Source: Candidatus Poribacteria bacterium
Lineage (GTDB): Bacteria > Poribacteria > WGA-4E > WGA-3G
Direction: 5' to 3'
DNA: 64,000 nucleotides
NCBI GenBank assembly: GCA_026706025.1
Contig: JAPOZO010000085.1
Location: forward strand, 1 to 64,000
In this document: piece by piece, positions 1 through 8,592 of the stretch
Layout of the letters: each line of letters opens with the position of its first letter
Position numbering within the stretch: the stretch's first letter is position 1
Notes under the pieces: generated by a model
The model's database searches: none
The model's input: the letters and a program-made list of their open reading frames with translations, nothing else
What the model was told of the DNA's origin: nothing
Made by a program: the position numbers and the translations under genes

Positions 1-148
1 TTTATGGGGAATAAAATGTGTGTTTATGGGGAATAAAATGTGTGTTTATGGGGAAGTATAAGAAACTCGCTTATCACAAGGGTTTATCCGGTTTGGAAAT
101 TAACATATTAGATTTTAAAATGTGTGTTTATGGGGAATAAAATGTGTA
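1..148 (+). repeat. Replication iterons (22-bp direct repeats)
   Basis: Direct repeats beginning TTTATGGGGAATAAAATGTG occur at 1-22 and 23-44, a truncated copy is at 45-57, and another full copy is at 127-148. The 22-bp spacing and the position immediately upstream of a Rep_3-type initiator are typical of an iteron-controlled plasmid origin. More copies probably lie to the left of the window edge. The AT-rich stretch 85-126 could be the melting region; TTATCACAA at 72-80 is only a loose DnaA-box match. Confidence 0.85.
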
Positions 149-180
149 TAATGTTGACAACATACACATTTTATTATACT
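141..180 (+). promoter_or_regulatory. rep promoter with overlapping palindromic operator
   Basis: A 13-bp palindrome, ATGTTGACAACAT (151-163), is flanked by outer arms AATGTGT (141-147) and ACACATT (164-170). It covers a perfect -35 hexamer TTGACA at 154-159. A -10 candidate TATACT is at 175-180 (15-nt spacing) or TACTAT two bases further on. An operator over the -35 box, next to iterons, fits autorepression by a Rep dimer, as known for iteron plasmids. The regulatory role is inferred. Confidence 0.6.
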
Positions 181-245
181 ATTTCTATTATTTTATCGTC
201 ATAAAAAGAGATAGAGACATTGATTTGCTGTCAGGAGGGTATCTT

Positions 246-1553
246 ATGAACTTGGCGAACAGAAACGAGCTCATCAAGGCGAGTCCGGCGATTCAGGTGC
301 AGAGCAAGATGACGCTTTTGCAACGTCGGGCATGGAACGTGTTACTCGCAAATGCCTATGATGACTTACCGGATACAGACATCTATCGCGTCAGCATTGC
401 TGAGTTATCAGCGAAACTTGGTTTTAACAGCAAGAACGAGAATTATTTGAAGGAAATATTAGAGACACTTGTTGATTGCAAGGTAAGATGGAACTTGCTC
501 GACAAGGACAAGGAAGAAGAATGGGGCGTTGCGGTCCTACTTGCATCAGCAGAAATAAAGGACGGTATCTGTACCTATGGGTTTGCTCCACATTTCCGTT
601 TGAAACTTCACAATCCGCGCATTTATGCTAAGTTGAACCTCCGCCTCCAAAATCGGTTCAAGAGCCAATACGCGTTGGTTTTATGGGAAGTTTGCTTTGA
701 TTACTTTGATGCTGATCGGGACCAGGGTGAAACACCTGTTATCTCGATTGAAACCTTCAAAGAGCTGCTGGGTCTTGGAAAAGATGATTACCCTATATTC
801 AGTGAATTTAACCGATCGGTCATTAAACCTGCTGTCAAGGAGATCAACACTCTAACAAATTACCACGTTGAGGTTGAACAGAAACGCATCGGACGACGGA
901 TCGGTGAACTGAAGTTCCATATCACCAGGGTCAAGCAGATCCCGCCGATTCAGGAGTCACTCTTTCCTGATATAGAGAACCTTCCTCCAGTTGCTATTGA
1001 ACTCGTCCAGGCAGAGATTGATCGGAAAGCTGCCCTTAAAATCGCCGAACAAGAATGGAGTTTCGTGAATCCCGAAAAATTGCCGTCCGATGGCACGTAT
1101 CCTGATTTTCTGGCATATATCGCCGAGAAGATTGAAATATCCATCCACGCCGTGGGGGTCAAAAATCGTGGCGGTTTTATCCTTGAAGCCATCCGCGAGA
1201 ACTATCAGAACTCACAGGTACAAAAGGATCGTGAAGAACGCGCCAAGAAAGCAAGAGAAAAAGAACTGGAGGACTTAGCTGCAGAATTTAGGGTCAAACG
1301 TGATAACATGATCCGTCAAGTCGTTCACGCCCAACCGGAACTTATTGAATCCGCTGCGGAATGTATCCAGTCTAATTTCATCCGTAATCGGCTCCTTGAG
1401 CACGGATCCGCTATGGAAGCATACCAAAAAGGTGGAATGATCAAAGCGGAGATAGACAGCATTCTTGCTGAGGAATTCTGTCAGGATCTGCTTGCTCCGG
1501 TTCATACGGCGTATGAAGATGAAAAGGAGCAAATTTTGGCAAGGGTCTGTTAG
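246..1553 (+). CDS. Plasmid replication initiator, Rep_3 family
   Basis: A 435-residue protein that should bind the adjacent iterons and open the origin. The N-terminal half (about residues 5-215) matches the Rep_3/RepB winged-helix initiator pattern: a start around LIKASPAIQVQSKMTLLQRR, then an ISIAELSAKLGF-type helix segment and a second winged-helix repeat around LNLRLQNRFKSQYALVLWEV. The C-terminal half is charged and probably coiled (an EERAKKAREKELEDL segment) and is longer than in small Rep_3 proteins. The start at 246 is chosen because AGGAGG lies 8 bases upstream; the reading frame stays open back to 144, but that stretch lies inside the promoter/operator. Monocistronic. Confidence 0.9.
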   Translation: MNLANRNELIKASPAIQVQSKMTLLQRRAWNVLLANAYDDLPDTDIYRVSIAELSAKLGFNSKNENYLKEILETLVDCKVRWNLLDKDKEEEWGVAVLLASAEIKDGICTYGFAPHFRLKLHNPRIYAKLNLRLQNRFKSQYALVLWEVCFDYFDADRDQGETPVISIETFKELLGLGKDDYPIFSEFNRSVIKPAVKEINTLTNYHVEVEQKRIGRRIGELKFHITRVKQIPPIQESLFPDIENLPPVAIELVQAEIDRKAALKIAEQEWSFVNPEKLPSDGTYPDFLAYIAEKIEISIHAVGVKNRGGFILEAIRENYQNSQVQKDREERAKKAREKELEDLAAEFRVKRDNMIRQVVHAQPELIESAAECIQSNFIRNRLLEHGSAMEAYQKGGMIKAEIDSILAEEFCQDLLAPVHTAYEDEKEQILARVC

Positions 1554-1752
1554 ATCACCCCAATTTACTCCCTTAATTGGATAAACGCCTGACTGACAAA
1601 ATCACTGTTTTTCAAGGTTTTAACCGCGCCTTTAACCCGTTCAGCAGCGAAGCAGCGAAATTATGGTCCGTGTAGCCGGTGTAGCCCACCGTAGTAGGGA
1701 ACAGGATGGTCATCTGTGAAGTTTGCTCATCAGGAGGAGAAGGCGTATTATA
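1554..1752 (+). other. Intergenic spacer after rep
   Basis: About 200 bases without a supported gene. It carries the short run ATGGTCATCTGTGAAGT (1706-1722), which recurs with few changes at 2228-2244, so the next gene is bracketed by an imperfect direct repeat. No convincing terminator was seen. Confidence 0.3.
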
Positions 1753-2241
1753 ATGTTTGATCTCTTAATTCCACTTTTTTTGATCTCAATGCCATTTCTA
1801 ATTTTTGCCTATGCTTTCAGTACCAGAAAAAAGCGTAAAAGCAATAAGAGAAGAAAGAAACATCATCGGATGATAAAGCAATGCTCGTATGAAGGCAGCA
1901 TTGGTCCCCTCTTAGAGGCACACAGGGAGAACGAAATTGCAGCGGAAGCGAAATATATCGGGACAATTATTCGTGTTAAAGGCACAGTACTAAGGGTTGC
2001 TAAGAGTAGATTGTCGAAATATGATGTGTATCCGAGCCTTATTGTAATACTTTTTGTTGATGGAGGTAGTGTATTGTGTTGTATGTCAGAAGACGAAAAA
2101 GAACAATTGATAGAAATACGGATAGAAGATGAAGTGGTTGTATACGGAGTGATAGTTGGGTTTGACTTAGACATCGATCGGCTTATTTTGAACGGTTGTT
2201 TTATCCTAATAGAGGAAAAGGAGGCACATGGTCATCAGTGA
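1753..2241 (+). CDS. Membrane-anchored OB-fold protein (tRNA_anti-like)
   Basis: A 162-residue protein. Residues 1-22 form one hydrophobic segment followed by a strongly basic stretch (KKRKSNKRRKKHH), indicating a single membrane anchor with a cytoplasmic positive patch. Residues about 65-155 follow the pattern of the tRNA_anti-like OB-fold family: NEIAAEAKYIGTIIRVKGTV, then alternating beta strands. Such domains are often attached to membrane or lipoprotein anchors; ligand and role are unknown. The start is set by AGGAGG at about 1732; an upstream in-frame start at 1723 lacks this. Confidence 0.6.
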   Translation: MFDLLIPLFLISMPFLIFAYAFSTRKKRKSNKRRKKHHRMIKQCSYEGSIGPLLEAHRENEIAAEAKYIGTIIRVKGTVLRVAKSRLSKYDVYPSLIVILFVDGGSVLCCMSEDEKEQLIEIRIEDEVVVYGVIVGFDLDIDRLILNGCFILIEEKEAHGHQ

Positions 2242-2327
2242 AATCCAATCATAGTCCTGCGACAAGAACAATTACTTCAGGTCTTCACCAAGTTGATCTA
2301 TCAGCAATGGAATGAGAGGCTCCAGCA

Positions 2328-2567
2328 GTGGATCTCTTGAAAGTCGAATTTATTAATGAAGTTCCCAGTTCCCCTTGCGTTCCGCCCCCCGCGGCGCCGG
2401 TTGAGGCGAGACACGACTGGGTGATTCGACTGGCGTGGTGGTTTATCAGCGAGATCTGGGAATACGAGCGGAAGCCGGAGGCAAAGATTGAATGTGATCA
2501 TGAAGCGAGGGACAGATCATTAGGCGTATGCTGGGGAGTTGTTAGAAATTTGAAGTTGAGAAGTTGA
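2328..2567 (+). CDS. Small hypothetical protein (doubtful)
   Basis: A 79-codon frame with a GTG start and no clear Shine-Dalgarno. It is proline-rich near the N-terminus (a VPPPAAPVEARHDWV-like stretch) with a Trp-rich middle. It matches nothing I recognise. Codon use is plausible, but an antisense frame of 66 codons overlaps it, so it may be non-coding. Confidence 0.25.
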   Translation: MDLLKVEFINEVPSSPCVPPPAAPVEARHDWVIRLAWWFISEIWEYERKPEAKIECDHEARDRSLGVCWGVVRNLKLRS

Positions 2568-2668
2568 GAGTTTGAAGTTGTCTGAATTAGGATTTTCAGG
2601 ATGTGTCGCGTTTTGCTACATACAATTGAAACTTATGCGAAAATGCCCTCATGGAGTCTCATGGAGAA

Positions 2669-2953
2669 ATGACTATTAGCACGTTACAGGACTACATCCA
2701 AAGGATTAGGTGTTTGAACAGAAGTCCTCGCGCTAACATAGGATGTGCGCCTCACAAACCTTTTCTTCTTTTGGCGGTTATTGCGCTCATTCAAGAAGGA
2801 GGAATTAATGAGAACAAAATTCAGTTCTCTGACGATTTGATTGCTATATTTAAAAAATATGTTGCGCTAACACCGGGGTGGAATCCCACGATTTATACTC
2901 CATTTTACCGGCTACAAAACGAAGGATTCTGGCATCTGAGAAGAAAGTTATGA
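2669..2953 (+). pseudogene. Truncated HNH-type restriction endonuclease, N-terminal domain only
   Basis: This 94-residue product matches only the N-terminal head domain of McrA/HNH-type restriction proteins: an APHKPFLLLAVIALIQEG segment, then a YTPFYRLQNEGFWHL segment. Full-length members continue for roughly 200 more residues to a catalytic HNH motif. Here the frame ends in TGA soon after FWHL and the downstream DNA does not continue the protein in any frame I can follow. A Shine-Dalgarno (GGAG) precedes the ATG at 2669, with an alternative ATG at 2651. Most likely a 3'-deleted remnant, possibly cut off when the following promoter/RNA segment was inserted. Confidence 0.6.
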
Positions 2954-3001
2954 AACAATAGCACGGCGTTTTGAGTGAGTATACAAGGGATGGAGCGAAA
3001 T

Positions 3002-3211
3002 TTGTAATTCGTTTGTTTTTGTGATATACTCTTAATAACTTGGCGGATAGGAGTATCACCTCGGCGCACCTCAGCGTCGAGTCCTATCCAACCCGGTGAT
3101 ATGGGTTGAATGCCGGTTGCCAAGGGAAACCTTGTTAAACATTAATTTTTATCAGATGACTGGACACTTTCGCGTGGGAGCGACGCTAACGCCTTCTTGG
3201 AGGGTTCGCTC
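3002..3211 (+). ncRNA. Promoter plus structured leader RNA
   Basis: A textbook promoter (TTGTAA 3002-3007, 17-nt spacer, TATACT 3025-3030) is followed by a highly structured stretch. CTTGGC (3039-3044) pairs with GCCAAG (3119-3124), enclosing a long hairpin (GGATAGGA 3045-3052 with TCCTATCC 3082-3089, capped by an inner 8-bp stem CTCGGCGC/GCGTCGAG) and a short hairpin (AACCC 3090-3094, GGGTT 3103-3107). The loop GGTGATA of the short hairpin is complementary to TATCACC (3054-3060), a possible pseudoknot. A competing hairpin CAAGG-GAAA-CCTTG occupies 3121-3134, and GAGCGA/TCGCTC pair at 3178-3211. It may be a riboswitch-like leader of the gene at 3263 or an independent small RNA. No known family recognised. 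Confidence 0.5.
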
Positions 3212-3262
3212 GTGCAAGCCGAAGTATTCATAGGCTATCATTTTTTTAAAGGAGAGCGGATA

Positions 3263-3703
3263 ATGAGACAGGAATTCTTCTATGAACCGAACTGTGTTGA
3301 AAATGGCGAGTGGATACCTGAAAAGAAAACCCTTGAAGACACGCTTGTTCTGGATTTGCGATTTACCTGGAATCATCGTCATAATTTAGAACGTCGGTGG
3401 ATCCAGCGGCGTCTTTTAGGTAATGCCGCCGCTATCTGGCGTTTTATGAGAACGCAACGAGAAGGACGTAGAAAGCTCATTCGCGAACTGCGGGCATACC
3501 GCAGTAATAGGGAATTTGCCCCTGATCTCCATCAAAATTTGGAAACTTGGTATCTACAGAACGGTAAAAAACGCATGGATATCGCTTGGATTGTTAGGTG
3601 GTTGTTGACATCCTCATGGGCGGAGGACCCTTCTGGTTTTGAGAATGCTAAAGTTTGGGAATCTAAATTACAGATAGACTCTGAGAAACTTTGGCTAACT
3701 TAA
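3263..3703 (+). CDS. Hypothetical basic protein
   Basis: A 146-residue, Arg- and Trp-rich protein with a long basic helical middle (residues about 45-90, e.g. WIQRRLLGNAAAIWRFMRTQ). No signal peptide or membrane segment. The start at 3263 is preceded by AAAGGAGAG; the frame is open 22 codons further upstream without support. It follows the structured leader at 3037-3211 and is probably transcribed from that promoter. Function unknown; the basic character would allow nucleic-acid binding. Confidence 0.6.
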   Translation: MRQEFFYEPNCVENGEWIPEKKTLEDTLVLDLRFTWNHRHNLERRWIQRRLLGNAAAIWRFMRTQREGRRKLIRELRAYRSNREFAPDLHQNLETWYLQNGKKRMDIAWIVRWLLTSSWAEDPSGFENAKVWESKLQIDSEKLWLT

Positions 3704-3739
3704 TTCCACAAAGATAATCCATGGAGGAGCATAATTAAA

Positions 3740-4450
3740 ATGAGATCTCGGCTTATAAGTGATAGGGGTGAAACTGTCACAATTGTCCGTCTATCGGATG
3801 ACAAAGGTGAAGAAACAATTGTTGCCAGTGATGTTTTGTGTCTAATAAGTCCCGTAGAGGGTCAATATGAACACTGGCAGGCAGCCTGTGAAGTGGGAAA
3901 TAAAGGCATCCGTAAAGGAGACATTCTCAGACGTGACAATGGATTAGAAATGCAGGTGTTAAGGGTTGAACCCGGTAAATTATCACGTAGCCGTGAGAAA
4001 ATATACTTAGATCTAAAAGAATATGATCGAGTGCCACAGTCTTCTCAGATGGATGTGGAAGATACACTGACGGATGACCTTCTTCCTAAACGTCTACTTC
4101 ATCATGTAGTTTTCCAAAAGGTATTACCGATTTTTATGCAAGGCTCTTATGGTCCTGCTGTGTTTGAAGCATTTAAACAGGTTGAAGTGGCTGTCCGAGA
4201 AGCAGGGGGTTATGCGGAGACCGATTACGGAACTAAATTGATGCGCATGGCATTCAACCCTGAAGATGGTGCTTTAACCGATCCACAGGATACAGAAAAA
4301 CAAGCGAGATCGGATATATTTGCTGGTGCAATTGGATCCTACAAAAACCCCGGAAGTCATCGGGATGTTGAGATTACCGCAGAGGAAGCGGCTGAGCTGA
4401 TAATCTTCGCGAGCCATCTCCTTCGTATCGTTGATTCGTGTAATCAATGA
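3740..4450 (+). CDS. TIGR02391 (Ymh) family protein
   Basis: A 236-residue protein. Residues about 1-95 form a beta-rich N-terminal domain; residues about 125-235 match the Ymh/TIGR02391 family, with the hallmark pattern GPAVFEAFKQVEVAVREAGG, then LMRMAF, a conserved FAGAIG and a final NPGSHRDV. The family is common in mobile and defence islands and has been linked to HEPN/abortive-infection-type helical folds; no biochemical role is established. GGAGGAG precedes the ATG by about 12 bases. Likely co-transcribed with the gene at 3263 (36-bp gap). Confidence 0.7.
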   Translation: MRSRLISDRGETVTIVRLSDDKGEETIVASDVLCLISPVEGQYEHWQAACEVGNKGIRKGDILRRDNGLEMQVLRVEPGKLSRSREKIYLDLKEYDRVPQSSQMDVEDTLTDDLLPKRLLHHVVFQKVLPIFMQGSYGPAVFEAFKQVEVAVREAGGYAETDYGTKLMRMAFNPEDGALTDPQDTEKQARSDIFAGAIGSYKNPGSHRDVEITAEEAAELIIFASHLLRIVDSCNQ

Positions 4451-4549
4451 AGTATATACTATAGGTGCAATTAAACCTTATCACAGATATATCTTCGTAT
4501 AACCCTCCTCCATACAGACTGGCAAAACTAATAGGGAAATGATTTAAAA

Positions 4550-5617
4550 ATGAGAAAGAGAAAAAGAAAGAGCGAACGAAAATTTTTGCTTTCGGACAAA
4601 TCATTTCTGCGCATGTTGAGTCCGGAACAACGGGAACAGTTAGATTCCAAACATAAGAGTGTCTATCCACCGATCTTATTAGTCGAGAACGCTCAACATG
4701 GGTTGGGCAAACCGAGTGCCTTACTTAACTTTAAGAACACTATAAGGGTGCCTCATTGGGTAGAACGGGCAAAAATGGAGTTGCTAATAGGGCCACCGCC
4801 TCGTTACTACAAAGTCGGAGCAAAAGTGCCGATCAAGTCAATCTATAACGCATCAGGTGAAGCGCGCGAAAAGATAGAAAAAGGTGCTGTTGGTATTGTG
4901 AACCAAATGGAAGCGGAAGCTGACAGGCTCAAAAAACACGTGCCCATATTACCGGGCAGAGACGTAAAACTCACGGCATTGACTGAAAACCACAAAAGTA
5001 TCTCTGACAAAGATCTTTTACGGCTGTTTAATCAAGCCTTGAGAGAGTACAGTCATAATCACCCACAAAGTCCATGCTCTCCTGTTCCAATCGGAATAGG
5101 TAATACAAAAATTCCTGAAATCAGGAAATTCCTAGATGAGTGCAAGGCGATTTGCAAGGTTGATACTCTGGGCAAAGCTTACAAATGGATTGCACAAATA
5201 TTCTATGAAGATTCTGAGTCCGTGTTAGACTTTTTATGCAATGGAGGTATCATACCAGTTTCAGCAGATGAACAATCTGAAATTTTCAACAGATTTAGAA
5301 GTGAAGGTGAACCACCGATCAGTAGTTTTGCTCCATACGCACTAATTACCATGAAGTTGTATCATACAATGTTCTTGTACCTTACTGAAAATCGAGAAAA
5401 TTCCTCGCCTCGAGAGGTGCTCAGGGATTTCGATTACTTGTTTTATGCTCTGGATGATTATGTTATTTTTGTATCTGCCGAGAAATGGCACAAGAAATGT
5501 ATAGAAGAGATCCCGCTCCTTAAAAATGTCCGTAAAAATTTCGTATTCATTACTCACAAAAACAAAAGTGAAGAGGAATACAAAAAGGGCTTGAAATCCA
5601 TTGGTATTAAAATGTAG
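4550..5617 (+). CDS. Uncharacterised protein with PIN-like C-terminus
   Basis: A 355-residue protein starting with a Lys/Arg-rich tail. The centre is helical. The C-terminus (about residues 285-350) has the pattern DFDYLFYALDDYVIFVSAEK followed by a KW/H residue pair, resembling the acidic end of a family of PIN-like proteins (D-x-x-YL-x-YL-x-x-C-x-x-F-x-S-x-D-K). The gene at 15196 has a comparable C-terminus. A metal-dependent nuclease role is possible but not shown. A 99-bp gap separates it from the Ymh gene. Confidence 0.55.
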   Translation: MRKRKRKSERKFLLSDKSFLRMLSPEQREQLDSKHKSVYPPILLVENAQHGLGKPSALLNFKNTIRVPHWVERAKMELLIGPPPRYYKVGAKVPIKSIYNASGEAREKIEKGAVGIVNQMEAEADRLKKHVPILPGRDVKLTALTENHKSISDKDLLRLFNQALREYSHNHPQSPCSPVPIGIGNTKIPEIRKFLDECKAICKVDTLGKAYKWIAQIFYEDSESVLDFLCNGGIIPVSADEQSEIFNRFRSEGEPPISSFAPYALITMKLYHTMFLYLTENRENSSPREVLRDFDYLFYALDDYVIFVSAEKWHKKCIEEIPLLKNVRKNFVFITHKNKSEEEYKKGLKSIGIKM

Positions 5618-5941
5618 AGGATTTAAGAGTTCTCGCTTGTCAACGTGGCAGTAATAGAAATTAACCGACAGGGAAGGAGAGATTTAAAATTATTTTATGT
5701 TCAACCGAAGTTCTTGGAGTTTGTCTTCCTTCTTGAAAAACGCTTGTTTCGCATACTTCACTATCAACGTGCCTATTCAGTGAGGATATGTTCAACGACG
5801 TTCGCAAACTGAAGAACAAATGTGATTCTCCTGAAGGTGATTGATCAAGAACTGAAACTGGAGGTAATTACCGAAGAAATGGCTTGGTAAATTTAATGTA
5901 TACTGGAGATAACCTCTATTACTTCTATAAGGAGAAGGTGG
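5618..5941 (+). pseudogene. Gene remnant upstream of the methyltransferase operon
   Basis: A 320-bp stretch without an intact gene. At 5788-5844 a frame encodes MFNDVRKLKNKCDSPEGD and stops; in another frame, up to 5890, the reading ILLKVIDQELKLEVITEEMA continues plausibly. The two together look like one short protein broken by a frameshift. AGGAG at about 5930 is the ribosome-binding site of the next gene. TATACT at about 5898 is a possible -10 box for the operon. Confidence 0.3.
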
Positions 5942-7423
5942 GTGAGTTCGCATTATAAAACGTTGGGACACATTGACGTAGATGCTTTCCTACGAAACAG
6001 AAATGGAGCGATTGATTTGAACCTCATTGATGCAGGTAGAATACGCCCTATTTCTCAGCAGTATGAGTGGGAAACGGATACATCAGCTGGACACGTGTTG
6101 TTGCGTCCTGTTCTGAGCAAGCGGAGTCGGGCAAAGGTTGGAGATGTGCTTATTCCACTGTTCATTGATTTAACGCCTGAGACTATCGCTTTTATGGGGG
6201 CATACGATGGGGACGGGAACAAAACCAATAAAATCGGTTTTGCCCAAAATAATCCACAGCTGCAGGACTTTGTAAGTAGAGGGCTTCAAGTCTTATTTGG
6301 TGACTCTTTCGACTCCCAAGTGACTATATTGGAAGATGAAAAGTATTTCCAGGGCGATAATATTATTGATGAGATGAACCTTATCAAGCAGGAATGGATG
6401 GATCAAGGGAGGCCGGAAGACGAAATTAAAGAAAGGGAGCTGCAAGAAGAAATCTTAGGGCTAAAATACAACTCTCAATATGCTGGAAGCCCGCCTGATG
6501 AACCGATGAAGTTCGTAATCAGTGAAAAGAAGGGAGCACTTGCTCCTGGCGGGAGTGCTTATGAAATTATCCGTACCCAACTGAAATCTGAACACTTTCT
6601 CCCGTTCCTGCTTGCGATTATAAAGGCGTGTGTTGACTCTATTCTGAAGGATTCTATCGAGTCAGATGAAATTAAATGGTTGGGACCGCCGCTCACGCAT
6701 CATCAACAATACTTTAATCTGAAGCCTTATGTCGAAAGTGGAATGTGCTGTTATGTGACAAAAGGCGGACAGAAAAGACAATATGACATTTGTGCAGAAC
6801 AAGGAGAACTCTTTAAACCCGATATTGACCGTGGTGATTTATTATGGATTCAAAAGCCAAACGGTAGGCGATTTGCAGTACCTGTTGAGTTACCTTTATC
6901 ACCAATTCTCTGCTTAATGTTAGGATATTATTTGGCTGAGGGATCGTCCAGTAAATCTGCGTATTTTACCTTTAGAAATCAATATGAGCAAAGTATCTCA
7001 CTCGGCTTCAACTCCTCTGAAGAAGACACACTTCGTGTTTTTTTTGATGGACTGGATGTTTTGTTTCCAAACAGTCGGGCGGATATCGTAACGGGATGGC
7101 TCGTAAAAATCGGGGGTAAATATTTTCCTGAGTCCATCACAGTTGCAGAAAAACTTGCTATTCCCTTGACACGACGCGGTCCAAAGGGACAGGGAGTAGC
7201 CGGAAGTGTTGAATTTACAAAAGCAGTCCGAGATTGGGCATTAGATCAATTTCCGCTGATGAAGGCGTGGGCTGATAAATTCTTGCATATTGAGTTTACT
7301 GGGGCAGGAGTTCCAAGGGTTGACATTAGATGTGCGAGTTTCCCTGCTGAATTTCTGGCAGCAGTGATATGTGATTCCCTGTTCCAATCAGAGAGTATTG
7401 AGGAGTTCATTCGTGACCGGTAA
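5942..7423 (+). CDS. Protein with two LAGLIDADG-like motifs (putative nuclease of a methyltransferase system)
   Basis: A 493-residue protein, first gene of a four-gene operon. Residues 84-92 read FMGAYDGDG and residues 326-334 read MLGYYLAEG. Both fit the LAGLIDADG dodecapeptide (L-x-G-x-Y-x-G/A-D/E-G), each followed by a beta-rich segment and a helix with an aromatic VLFG/VLFP-type core, as in homing endonucleases and intein Dod domains. Each motif keeps its acidic residue, so a monomeric two-lobed nuclease is plausible. The 230-residue spacing exceeds that of classic monomeric enzymes and includes a helical insert (about 135-260). There is no intein splice junction and no intron around it. 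GTG start with AAGGAG 8 bases upstream. Inference: cleavage component of the modification system downstream. Confidence 0.6.
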   Translation: MSSHYKTLGHIDVDAFLRNRNGAIDLNLIDAGRIRPISQQYEWETDTSAGHVLLRPVLSKRSRAKVGDVLIPLFIDLTPETIAFMGAYDGDGNKTNKIGFAQNNPQLQDFVSRGLQVLFGDSFDSQVTILEDEKYFQGDNIIDEMNLIKQEWMDQGRPEDEIKERELQEEILGLKYNSQYAGSPPDEPMKFVISEKKGALAPGGSAYEIIRTQLKSEHFLPFLLAIIKACVDSILKDSIESDEIKWLGPPLTHHQQYFNLKPYVESGMCCYVTKGGQKRQYDICAEQGELFKPDIDRGDLLWIQKPNGRRFAVPVELPLSPILCLMLGYYLAEGSSSKSAYFTFRNQYEQSISLGFNSSEEDTLRVFFDGLDVLFPNSRADIVTGWLVKIGGKYFPESITVAEKLAIPLTRRGPKGQGVAGSVEFTKAVRDWALDQFPLMKAWADKFLHIEFTGAGVPRVDIRCASFPAEFLAAVICDSLFQSESIEEFIRDR

Positions 7424-8573
7424 AGATCATAAATCAAGTAATTCGGTTGAAAGAAATGGGTTCTGGTGCTTAGGAGTCCAACCGTCGAAAATTACCAAAA
7501 CTTTATCTGCGCACCCTTGGCGTGCTAACATCATTGCATATTTCAAAAGAAGCAGTCCTAATCAAGCGCAATGCATTAAGAGAGGGGATCCGGTTTTTGC
7601 TGCGGATTTATTTCATCAAGTGTTAGGAACATTGTTAGTGGTTCCTCGCTCAGATATTGAAGAATCCACTGTTTTCGATATTACCGAGTACGTTTTGAAT
7701 TTACAAGCCCGCAATGGAAGTTTTGGTTTTTATCCAACGAACCCGCAAACTGAGATTGCTAAAATTCTCAAAAATCGAACACTCCCAACCGATATTTACG
7801 CAACTTTTTATGCCCTTGGCACCTTGAACATGCTTAGTGTTGAGTTAGCTGAGAACCAATTAAAGAAAATAATTGATTGGCTTTCTGAATTTCAGGCACC
7901 AAGTGGTTGGTATTATAATTTGGACTGGGCTGATACAGAGGAGCATCGCAAACTTCAAAATGAGGTAACCTTGCAAACATTGTGTGCTGCTTCGCTATAC
8001 GATTTTCTGAATGTAGAAAGAGACTGGACTCCTATTTTATCCGCAATTGAAGGAGGCTTGGAGAAACTCCTCTATATGGGTCCTATGCAACAGTGTTTGC
8101 AGACGTGGGATATTCTTACAAGCGGTAAATCTCCAACGGAACGAATGATAAATACAGTTGAAGAATTTATATCCGATCACTACGACGCAGAGACGGGCGG
8201 CTTCTATGAGTATTTGCGGGAGCGAGCGAAGCAGCTTGCGGGGGCTGGAGGGACATATACAGCCCGATACCAATACGACCAATGTACCACCCATGTTTGT
8301 TCAAGTTATAATGCTCTTCAAATACTGAGTTTGCTTCTTCCTTACAGCTCCACCTTACGCGATTTTTGGCAGACAAATCGATCGAATATCTACGAGTTCT
8401 TCGCGAATCAGGTGCCAGCTTCTGATGACGGATTTGGTATAGCCGTGAAAATTGCTGAATACTCCGAACCCTTTGGGCCTGCTAGCACGCCACTTGAAAC
8501 ATTGATGATACTTGCCTCATCTACAATGATAGAATATTTAGATGAAATATGGAATCAATCACACGGATGTTAA
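7413..8573 (+). CDS. Alpha/alpha-toroid protein (terpene cyclase / prenyltransferase-like fold)
   Basis: A 386-residue protein with several helical repeats of the squalene-cyclase/protein-prenyltransferase toroid type: VLNLQARNGSFGFYP, LSEFQAPSGWYYNLDWAD, ISDHYDAETGGFYEYL and a final DDGFGIAVKIAEY, each followed by a T/S-x-x-A-L-x-x-L helix. No DxDD cyclase motif is visible, so catalysis of terpene chemistry is unlikely; a scaffold or peptide/lipid-binding role is more likely. The start is GTG 7413, 8 bases after AGGAG and overlapping the previous gene by 11 bp, which implies translational coupling. I know of no described restriction system containing this fold. Confidence 0.6.
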   Translation: MTGKDHKSSNSVERNGFWCLGVQPSKITKTLSAHPWRANIIAYFKRSSPNQAQCIKRGDPVFAADLFHQVLGTLLVVPRSDIEESTVFDITEYVLNLQARNGSFGFYPTNPQTEIAKILKNRTLPTDIYATFYALGTLNMLSVELAENQLKKIIDWLSEFQAPSGWYYNLDWADTEEHRKLQNEVTLQTLCAASLYDFLNVERDWTPILSAIEGGLEKLLYMGPMQQCLQTWDILTSGKSPTERMINTVEEFISDHYDAETGGFYEYLRERAKQLAGAGGTYTARYQYDQCTTHVCSSYNALQILSLLLPYSSTLRDFWQTNRSNIYEFFANQVPASDDGFGIAVKIAEYSEPFGPASTPLETLMILASSTMIEYLDEIWNQSHGC

Positions 8574-8592
8574 TTTTAACAGAGAGGGCGAT

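Noticed and set aside
1-148. CRISPR array from the repeats at the left edge
   Set aside because: Repeats are directly adjacent without unique spacers, AT-rich and next to rep; they are iterons.
5942-7423. Intein or group I intron homing endonuclease
   Set aside because: The protein lacks splice-junction motifs, is not inserted in another gene and sits at the head of an operon.
7413-8573. A terpene biosynthesis enzyme
   Set aside because: The toroid repeats are visible but the DxDD or DDxxD catalytic motifs are not, and the context is DNA modification.
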